The notes below the pieces were generated by a model. It did not search any database. It was not told the DNA's origin and saw nothing but the letters and a program-made list of their open reading frames with translations. A DNA stretch of 49,005 nucleotides from an uncultured Lachnospiraceae bacterium (lineage in GTDB: Bacteria > Bacillota > Clostridia > Lachnospirales > Lachnospiraceae): contig CANQUH010000009.1 in assembly GCA_947626965.1 (NCBI GenBank), positions 1-49,005 of the forward strand, read 5' to 3'. This document shows, in pieces, positions 8,813 through 14,551 of the stretch. Every line of letters starts with the position of its first letter. Within the stretch, counting starts at the first letter, position 1. Both the position numbers and the translations under genes were made by a program.

Positions 8813-9376
8813 ATGAGTCTTCTGGAATTATTTATTCTGGCGGTCGGGTTGTCCATGGACGCGTTCGCAGTGTCCGTCTGCAAAGGTCTGGCAATGACCA
8901 GATGCAGTATGAAAAAAGCCATGATATGCGGAATCTGGTTCGGAGGATTTCAGGCGCTGATGCCGGCGGTCGGTTACGTGCTTGGCCGGCAGTTTGCGGA
9001 TTATATCACGGCGGTCGATCACTGGATCGCGTTTATCCTGCTTGCGGTCATCGGAGGGAATATGGTGCGCGAAGCCTGTTCAGGCGAGGAGGACGAGACG
9101 GACGATTCGCTGGATATAAAGACCATGTTTCTGCTTGCGGTAGCTACAAGCATTGATGCGCTCGCGGTTGGAATCACATTTGCGTTTCTGAAAGGAACAA
9201 ATATTCTGGCGGCGGTCAGTTTTATCGGAGCGATTACATTTGGCCTGTCCATGGCGGGCGTGAAGGTCGGAAATATTTTTGGAGCGCGCTATAAAACAAA
9301 AGCGGAGATCGCGGGCGGCGTGATCCTTATGCTGCTTGGTCTGAAAATACTGCTTGAACACCTGGGGATTTTGTAA
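8813..9376 (+). CDS. mntP: Manganese efflux pump MntP
   Basis: A 187-residue integral membrane protein of the MntP (DUF204) family that exports Mn(II). Six membrane segments are arranged as two related halves. The conserved acidic motifs [10 protein letters not shown] (residues ~13-22) and [10 protein letters not shown] (~105-114) hold the transport aspartates. The ATG follows GAAGGAGAG at good spacing. I looked for a yybP-ykoY manganese riboswitch in the 173-base upstream gap and did not see one; the gap holds a family 2 repeat. Confidence 0.95.
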   Translation: MSLLELFILAVGLSMDAFAVSVCKGLAMTRCSMKKAMICGIWFGGFQALMPAVGYVLGRQFADYITAVDHWIAFILLAVIGGNMVREACSGEEDETDDSLDIKTMFLLAVATSIDALAVGITFAFLKGTNILAAVSFIGAITFGLSMAGVKVGNIFGARYKTKAEIAGGVILMLLGLKILLEHLGIL

Positions 9377-9399
9377 ATCAGAAAATTTACAGATAAAAT
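9371..9399 (+). promoter_or_regulatory. Promoter overlapping the mntP stop codon
   Basis: TTGTAA (9371-9376), a 17-base spacer and TAAAAT (9394-9399). The -35 box contains the mntP stop codon. It would start a short transcript ending at the terminator at 9486-9525. Confidence 0.6.
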
Positions 9400-9405
9400 G
9401 ATACG

Positions 9406-9525
9406 ATCGAACGTAAATCAGACCTGCCGGAAGCAGGGGGAGACCGGCCTCTTCCGGTGGAGAAGGACATCACGGTACAAAACGACACATGATTTAAAAT
9501 CGGCATTTCATGTGTTGTTTTCTTT
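9406..9525 (+). ncRNA. Candidate small structured RNA
   Basis: Between its own promoter and an intrinsic terminator lie about 120 non-coding bases with two local hairpins: CCTGC-CGGAA-GCAGG (9422-9436) and ACCGG-CCTCTT-CCGGT (9443-9458). I could not match it to a riboswitch class or a known small RNA. It could instead be a long leader of the 9691 gene. Confidence 0.45.
9486..9525 (+). terminator. Intrinsic terminator after the candidate small RNA
   Basis: ACACATGA pairs with TCATGTGT across an AT-rich loop, followed by TGTTTTCTTTT. Confidence 0.8.
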
Positions 9526-9580
9526 TATGCGCAGGCCCGTGTAAGGAAAATCGCAGGCATACATATGGAAATCCAGCGGA
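9526..9580 (+). repeat. Family 1 hairpin repeat, internally deleted copy
   Basis: Starts directly on the terminator T-tract with ATGCGCAGGCCCGTGTAAGG, as in the full copy at 44091. It then jumps to the right-end sequence TCGCAGGCATACATATGG. The central hairpin arms are missing, so it looks like a deletion derivative. Confidence 0.7.
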
Positions 9581-9633
9581 ATTTTTTGTGGTATAAAAAT
9601 TTTTAGAGAAAATATGCAGAAAGTGCTTCAAAG

Positions 9634-9664
9634 TGACCGGGATGTGACCGGGACAGGATATAAT
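9634..9664 (+). promoter_or_regulatory. SARP-like direct repeats and -10 box of the BTAD regulator operon
   Basis: Two identical heptamers TGACCGG (9634-9640 and 9645-9651) are spaced 11 bases apart and lie 7 bases upstream of a perfect TATAAT (9659-9664). No recognisable -35 box is present. This is the layout of SARP-family activator sites (established for ActII-ORF4/DnrI), and the operon encodes a BTAD protein, so autoactivation is inferred. Confidence 0.6.
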
Positions 9665-9690
9665 GCAGAAAAAAGACAGGCAGAAAATTT

Positions 9691-9891
9691 ATGAATACAG
9701 AAAAAGAGAAAAAACAGACTTTTGTCGTGGAAATCATAGATCACCAAAGATATACCTGGCAGGGACAGATCCACTGGCTTCAGGGAGATAAAAAGGTATC
9801 TTTTCGCAGCGTAATGGAACTGCTGCATCTTATGGATTCAGTGTTCACTAAAGAAGATGACGATCACCTGCAGGAAAATGGACAGGTATGA
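9691..9891 (+). CDS. Hypothetical 66-residue protein before the BTAD regulator
   Basis: A short protein with a beta-rich core (FVVEIIDHQRYTWQGQIHWL) and a helical end (SVMELLHLMDSV). Clostridial BTAD operons often carry such small partners, but I do not recognise the family with certainty. It starts 27 bases after the -10 box, with a weak AGG 10 bases before the ATG. Its 3' end overlaps the regulator ORF by 35 bases. Confidence 0.6.
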   Translation: MNTEKEKKQTFVVEIIDHQRYTWQGQIHWLQGDKKVSFRSVMELLHLMDSVFTKEDDDHLQENGQV

Positions 9892-11164
9892 CAAAGGCGG
9901 AGTAAAAGCGAGGGCAAAGAAAGTGCTGAAAGCAACAATATTTGGAAGATTTTCTTTGACAAATGGAACAGTTACCCTCAGGGAAGAGGATATTCAGTCA
10001 AACAAGCTGGTGCAGGTGCTGGTGTACATGATCAGTCACAGAGACATAACTGTAACAAGAAACAGGCTGAGTGAACAATTCTGGTCGGACAATTCAAAAA
10101 ATCCGGAAAGCGCTCTGAAAAATCTGATGTATCGTCTTCGGAACATGCTGAAGATAATGGGGCCGGAAGAGTATATCTGCACAAAGTCGGGAGGATACAG
10201 GTGGAATCCGGAGATTCCTGTTGAGACGGATTATGAGCAGCTTGAAGAAATCAGCGGAGAAATAAAAAAACAGCCGGACGGTCCGGCCAGAAAAGAACTT
10301 TGCCGGAAACTGATCGCCTGTTACCGGGGAGAAATTTCAGCCAAACTGGCCTGTGAATTATGGCTGCAGCCTCAGATTATCCAATATCAGACTGCGTATC
10401 TAAACACATCAAAAATTTTATGTGATATATATGAGCGGGAGAGCGAATGGGAAGAACTGGAAAAACTCTGCCGGAAAGTTGTAGAGCAGGAACCTCTGGA
10501 TGAGGATATCCAGAGCTGGCTTGTCAAAAGCCTGCAGAAGCAGAAGAAATATGATCAGGCGCTGTCTCAGTATGAGAGCGCAAAGAAACAGTTTTATAAG
10601 AATCTCGGAATAGGAATGCCGGAAAAACTTCAGGAGATCTTTCAGGAAGTTGTCACAGGCAGCAGGATGCAGATTACGAATATCTCTGGTATTATGAAGG
10701 AAGCGGTTGAAAAGGAAGAACCGAGTGGAGTATTTTTCTGCGATTATCAGATATTCCGGCAGATTTACCGTCTGGAGATGCGGCGTGTCGACCGGATTGG
10801 GATCTCTGAATATATACTGCTTCTGACAGTCCGGCGTGTCGGAAGTCTCTGGGAAAGAAATGTGACGGATACCGGACTGACGGAGAGCGTTGCCATACTG
10901 GAACAGGTGATAAGGGAAAACCTTCGTATGGGGGATGTAGCGGCCCGGAACGGGCCTGTGCAGTATGTGATACTGTTGTCGGCGTGTTCCTATGAAGCGG
11001 GGATGCTGGTAATAAAAAGGATTCAAAAGAATTTTCTGAAAAAAGTGAAATATCGGAAAGTAGAACTGGAGTATGAGCTGGAAGAAGTTTCTTTCCAGTG
11101 GGAGGACCAGGAGAAAAGGGAAGAGCAGGACGACAGCAGAGAACTTTACGGGTTTCCGGTATGA
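9857..11164 (+). CDS. BTAD-domain transcriptional regulator with a GGDEF-like C-terminus
   Basis: SARP-like architecture. Residues ~25-115 form an OmpR-type winged helix (TIFGRFSL ... ALKNLMYRLRNML ... TKSGGYRWN). Residues ~120-280 form the helical BTAD region (ISAKLACELW ... DEDIQSWLVKSLQKQKKYDQAL). The last ~140 residues resemble a diguanylate cyclase fold (LRMGDVAARNGPVQYVILLSA), with NGPVQY where GGDEF would be, so it is not expected to be catalytic. The start is ambiguous: ATG 9857, ATG 9878 and GTG 9923 (with GAGGG upstream) are all possible. Target genes other than itself are unknown. Confidence 0.85.
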   Translation: MTITCRKMDRYDKGGVKARAKKVLKATIFGRFSLTNGTVTLREEDIQSNKLVQVLVYMISHRDITVTRNRLSEQFWSDNSKNPESALKNLMYRLRNMLKIMGPEEYICTKSGGYRWNPEIPVETDYEQLEEISGEIKKQPDGPARKELCRKLIACYRGEISAKLACELWLQPQIIQYQTAYLNTSKILCDIYERESEWEELEKLCRKVVEQEPLDEDIQSWLVKSLQKQKKYDQALSQYESAKKQFYKNLGIGMPEKLQEIFQEVVTGSRMQITNISGIMKEAVEKEEPSGVFFCDYQIFRQIYRLEMRRVDRIGISEYILLLTVRRVGSLWERNVTDTGLTESVAILEQVIRENLRMGDVAARNGPVQYVILLSACSYEAGMLVIKRIQKNFLKKVKYRKVELEYELEEVSFQWEDQEKREEQDDSRELYGFPV

Positions 11165-11181
11165 GGTGAATTTGGATTATG

Positions 11182-11236
11182 GTTTACACCCCCATCGGGC
11201 TCGAGGTGATTTCCAGGCAGATTGCCCGGAAATCAC
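11182..11236 (+). repeat. Family 2 palindromic repeat between convergent genes
   Basis: TTTACACCCCCATCGGGCTCG leads into a perfect inverted repeat, GTGATTTCC (11206-11214) with GGAAATCAC (11228-11236). An inner GGCA/TGCC stem extends it. The left flank and stem recur, inverted, at 22348-22398. It fills the gap between the BTAD gene and ybaK and could terminate both, although T-tracts are weak. Confidence 0.75.
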
Positions 11237-11247
11237 GGGGTCTTTGC

Positions 11248-11730
11248 CTATTTTGTCAGACTGCAGAATTTTCCTTCGCAGGCCGCGGCAAGAGCGTCCG
11301 GCGCAAGCTCAATCTGCGCGCCGAGTTTTCCGCCGCTGACAATGATCTTTTCGTGACCGCGGGCCGACTCATCGATAAAGACAGGGTATGGCTTTTTCAT
11401 GCCGACGGCGGTGCAGCCGCCGCGGATGTAGCCGGTGACCTGATTGATCTCCTTGACATGAATCATGGCAAGTGATTTCTGGGCAGCTTCTCTGGCAGCT
11501 TTTTTCAGATCCAGTTCCTCGTCGATCGGGATTACAAAGACAAAGTAATTTTTGGAAGGACTTACCGTCACAAGAGTTTTGAACATTATTTCATGAGGAA
11601 ATCCCAGCAGGTCCGCGACCTGCTTCCCGTCAACAAATTCATCGCATTCGTAGGTATGTGTCTCGTACGGAATCTTCATCCGGTCGAGAATACGCATGGC
11701 GTTCGTTTTCACTTCTTTTTGTTTTGCCAT
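11248..11730 (-). CDS. ybaK: Cys-tRNA(Pro)/Cys-tRNA(Cys) deacylase, YbaK/EbsC family
   Basis: A 160-residue trans-editing enzyme that hydrolyses mischarged Cys-tRNA(Pro). Family landmarks are NAMRILDRMKIPYETHTY at the N-terminus, the active-site lysine region FKTLVT, the glycine-rich GYIRGGCTAVGMKK and the C-terminal GQRGAQIELAPDAL-like segment. AAGGAG lies just upstream of the ATG on the minus strand. It is convergent with the BTAD gene and divergent from the proline-rich protein, so it is a single-gene unit. Confidence 0.93.
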   Translation of the reverse strand: MAKQKEVKTNAMRILDRMKIPYETHTYECDEFVDGKQVADLLGFPHEIMFKTLVTVSPSKNYFVFVIPIDEELDLKKAAREAAQKSLAMIHVKEINQVTGYIRGGCTAVGMKKPYPVFIDESARGHEKIIVSGGKLGAQIELAPDALAAACEGKFCSLTK

Positions 11731-11883
11731 AAAAAATCTCCTTATTTCAAATTAAATTTTGTGGCATCATTTGACTCTCATATGTAAAACTGTACAATTT
11801 CAGATTTTACACAGAGAAAAAACATGTGTCAAGAGAGTACAGGAGGACAAAACGGGTGGGAACACATTTTAGAACCAATTCCA

Positions 11884-11889
11884 TATAAT
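11884..11889 (+). promoter_or_regulatory. Possible -10 box of the proline-rich protein gene
   Basis: A perfect TATAAT at 11884-11889 lies ~31 bases before the preferred ATG at 11920. No convincing -35 box was found, so the call is tentative. Confidence 0.4.
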
Positions 11890-11919
11890 AATTATAAACA
11901 TAAATCTGCAGGAGCTGTC

Positions 11920-13155
11920 ATGAGAGATTTTCATGTGGGAAACAAAAGCGCCGGAGGATACGCGGGAAAAGACAGGGAACATGAGTGGAATCCGTATGTG
12001 GGAGAAGAAGAACCAATCGGGGGATGCTGTGGGAAGAGCTGTGGAGAAAGTATGGAAGGGAGCAGAGATTGCGGTTTTGTGAAAGTGCCGGAATTGAGCG
12101 AAGAGGAGCAGAGAGATATAAGAGGGTGGAGCAGCCGCCGGCCGGTGCCTCCGATACCAGTGCCGGAGCGGAAAAGCCAGCCGCCGCGGCGTCCGGAGCC
12201 GAATCGCCCAAAACCAATGCCAAAGCCAGTGCCAAAGCCGGAACCGGATCGTCCAAAACCAATGCCAAGGCCGGAACCGAACCGCCCAAAGCCAGAACCA
12301 GGATGGGGAGAGAGACCGCCGCAGCGCCCGGAGTCAAATCGTCCAAAGCCGGAGCCAGGATGGGGAGAAAGACCGCCGCGGCGTCCGGAGCCGAACCGTC
12401 CAAAGCCGGAGCCAGGATGGGTGGAGAGACCGCCGCGGCGTCCGGAGCCGAACCGTCCAAAGCCGGAACCAGGATGGGGAGAGAGACCGCCGCAGCGCCC
12501 GGAGTCAAATCGTCCAAAGTCAGAGCCAAGACCGGAGCCGAGATGGGGAAAATGGTCATCAGAGCGCCTGGTTTCGGAGCCTGGATGGGGGAATCAGGTG
12601 TTCAGACGGACCGTGTCGGAACCGGAATGGGGAATCTGGGAGGAGCGGTATGATCAGGCTGTGAGATCCCCATTTGATGCACGTTTCGTGGAGATGCGAA
12701 GGGATTTGGAATCGAAGATGTCTGCTGGCGCAGACCCGAATCTTGCACGCAAGACTCGCGAACGGGTCTTGAATGGGTATGATTATGAAGATATCATTGA
12801 GGAAGAACGGCAGATGGAAAAGGATCTGCGGATGCTTCAGTCAATGTATCCGGAAGCGGTTAAAAAAATTCTTCCCTGCGTCGAGGAGATCTGCGACAGG
12901 ATGGAATATGAGGGGAGCATGATGTTTGATGAGCATCCGGATAAAATCACGATACGTCGGCTGAGTGATGAGATTTATGAACAGACAGGTGATGTGTGGC
13001 CGGAAGAACCGGTACAGGAACCGGACGGGGTCATGTCCATGCAGTATCAGGGAGATGGAAGAGGCGCCCTCGGAGAACTGATTCAGATTCTTCTGCTTCA
13101 GGAAATGTATCATCGCAGGTGCCGCCATCACAGATGCCGGCCGCATATGTTCTGA
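11920..13155 (+). CDS. Proline-rich tandem-repeat protein, conserved C-terminal domain of unknown function
   Basis: A 411-residue protein. After a short Gly/Glu-rich head, residues ~75-205 carry five or six copies of a ~20-residue repeat (PEPNRPKPEPGWGERPPRR). Next comes a helical domain (ARKTRERVLNGYDYEDII ... CDRMEYEGSMMFDEHPDK) and a Cys/His/Arg-rich tail (YHRRCRHHRCRPHMF). There is no signal peptide. The domain feels like a family conserved in Lachnospiraceae, perhaps spore-coat related, but I cannot name it. The ATG at 11920 has AGGAG 5 bases upstream and is preferred over 11824. A 38-base nested palindrome lies inside the coding region at 12732-12769. Confidence 0.75.
   Translation: MRDFHVGNKSAGGYAGKDREHEWNPYVGEEEPIGGCCGKSCGESMEGSRDCGFVKVPELSEEEQRDIRGWSSRRPVPPIPVPERKSQPPRRPEPNRPKPMPKPVPKPEPDRPKPMPRPEPNRPKPEPGWGERPPQRPESNRPKPEPGWGERPPRRPEPNRPKPEPGWVERPPRRPEPNRPKPEPGWGERPPQRPESNRPKSEPRPEPRWGKWSSERLVSEPGWGNQVFRRTVSEPEWGIWEERYDQAVRSPFDARFVEMRRDLESKMSAGADPNLARKTRERVLNGYDYEDIIEEERQMEKDLRMLQSMYPEAVKKILPCVEEICDRMEYEGSMMFDEHPDKITIRRLSDEIYEQTGDVWPEEPVQEPDGVMSMQYQGDGRGALGELIQILLLQEMYHRRCRHHRCRPHMF
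12166..12540 (+). repeat. Tandem 60-bp coding repeats (Pro/Arg-rich)
   Basis: Units encoding RPEPNRPKPEPGWGERPP recur about every 60 bases with few changes. Units at 12280, 12340, 12400 and 12460 are especially alike. Such repeats usually vary in copy number between strains. Confidence 0.85.
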
Positions 13156-13224
13156 GGAGAATCCCTGTGATCAGAATAGCGGCTTCAGAGAGAAAGAGAT
13201 GAACTGAGTTAAATAAGGTACAAA

Positions 13225-13285
13225 AAGGATATCCCTGCCAGGATAAAGAGTGTTAAACTTTAAACTCTGATTCCGGCAGGGATAT
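13225..13285 (+). terminator. Large hairpin after the proline-rich gene
   Basis: ATATCCCTGCC pairs with GGCAGGGATAT, and an inner AGAGT/ACTCT stem fills the loop. It probably stops the upstream transcript, though only a short T-run follows. Confidence 0.55.
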
Positions 13286-13290
13286 TTGAC

Positions 13291-13319
13291 TTGTCGTAAA
13301 ACAAGATGGATAGTATACT
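13291..13319 (+). promoter_or_regulatory. Promoter of the methyltransferase gene
   Basis: TTGTCG (13291-13296), a 17-base spacer and TATACT (13314-13319). The start codon follows ~54 bases later. Confidence 0.55.
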
Positions 13320-13372
13320 ACTAGGAAGGAAAGGCAGATTCTTTTTACAGACTTTTGTGAGGGCGTATAAGT

Positions 13373-14518
13373 ATGGAAAAACTGAGAGAACTTTTAGATG
13401 ATATTATGAATGAGGAACTGCGTCAGATTGTTTTGAGCGGACGAAGGGCGGAGGAGGCCTATACAAAAATAAAAATTCGTCCGGTAAAGAAGAAGGACGA
13501 GCTGATTTTTCAGGCGGCGGCATGGGATGGGAAGAAAGAGTTCCATTTCAATTACGGGAAGAAAGACATGCTTTCTCAGATACTGAACTGGATGGAGCAC
13601 GATTTCAGGCAGCTGCAGGCGGAAACGGTGACGATGACCTGCTCCGCTCTGGTGAGCAGAAAGGGGAAGGTTACGGTAAAGACAAAGAAGCGCGCAGATG
13701 TGCGGCCTGCCCCGGAACTGACGCATAATCGTGTTAAGAAGTATATTCTGGAGGAAAATATACCGGTTCCGTTTCTGGTGTATCTGGGAGTGATGACGCC
13801 GGAGGGAAAAGTAACTGCCTCGAAATATGATAAATTCCGTCAGATCAACCGCTTTCTTGAATTTATTGAGGACATCTGTCCGATGCTTCCCGCGGACAGA
13901 GAAATCAGGATGATTGATTTCGGATGTGGAAAGTCCTATCTGACATTTGCGATGTATTATTATCTGCATGAATTGAAGGGATATGATGTCAGGATTACGG
14001 GACTGGATCTGAAAGAGGATGTGATTGCGCACTGCAATGAGCTTGCCGGAAAATTCGGATATGAAAAGCTGCAGTTTTTGCAGGGAGATATTGCGCAGTA
14101 CGAGGGAGTACAGCAGGTTGATTTGGTCGTGACACTTTACGCATGCGATACGGCGACGGACTATGCGCTTGCGAAAGCGGTGGAATGGAACGCCGGAGTG
14201 ATTCTGTCGGTTCCCTGCTGTCAGCATGAGCTGAACGGGCAGATTCGCAATGAGATTCTGGAACCTGTTCTGAAGTATGGGCTGCTTAAGGAGAGGATGG
14301 CGGCTCTGATCACGGATGGTCTGCGAGCCTCCATGCTTGAGGAGTCGGGATATCAGGTTCAGGTGCTTGAGTTTATTGATATGGAGCATACACCGAAGAA
14401 TATACTGATCCGTGCGGTGAAGAAGGAAAGCGGCGGGAAAGGAAAGATGACGGAACTGAAAAAACTTATGGAGTTTCTGAATGTGTCTCCGACGCTGGGG
14501 AATCTGCTGGAGATATAA
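13373..14518 (+). CDS. SAM-dependent methyltransferase (Methyltransf_32 type)
   Basis: A 381-residue cytoplasmic protein. The N-terminal ~110 residues are a mixed alpha/beta region. The Rossmann methyltransferase begins around residue 175 with motif I IDFGCGKSYLTFAMYYYL. The acidic motif II is TGLDLKEDV, followed by VDLVVTLYACDTATDYAL and the signature SVPCCQHEL. This pattern matches PF13679 proteins, whose bacterial members lack a proven substrate (RNA is the usual guess). It is followed 33 bases later by the large membrane protein gene and may share its transcript. Confidence 0.85.
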   Translation: MEKLRELLDDIMNEELRQIVLSGRRAEEAYTKIKIRPVKKKDELIFQAAAWDGKKEFHFNYGKKDMLSQILNWMEHDFRQLQAETVTMTCSALVSRKGKVTVKTKKRADVRPAPELTHNRVKKYILEENIPVPFLVYLGVMTPEGKVTASKYDKFRQINRFLEFIEDICPMLPADREIRMIDFGCGKSYLTFAMYYYLHELKGYDVRITGLDLKEDVIAHCNELAGKFGYEKLQFLQGDIAQYEGVQQVDLVVTLYACDTATDYALAKAVEWNAGVILSVPCCQHELNGQIRNEILEPVLKYGLLKERMAALITDGLRASMLEESGYQVQVLEFIDMEHTPKNILIRAVKKESGGKGKMTELKKLMEFLNVSPTLGNLLEI

Positions 14519-14551
14519 GAGAGTTTTCATACAAAAGGGGTTGTCAGATCT

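Noticed and set aside
11985-12653. Long open frame of 222 residues (plus strand) and one of 213 residues on the opposite strand over the proline-rich gene
   Set aside because: Both are by-products of GC-rich in-phase tandem repeats, which keep all frames open. The chosen frame has the ribosome binding site and a non-repeat conserved C-terminal domain.
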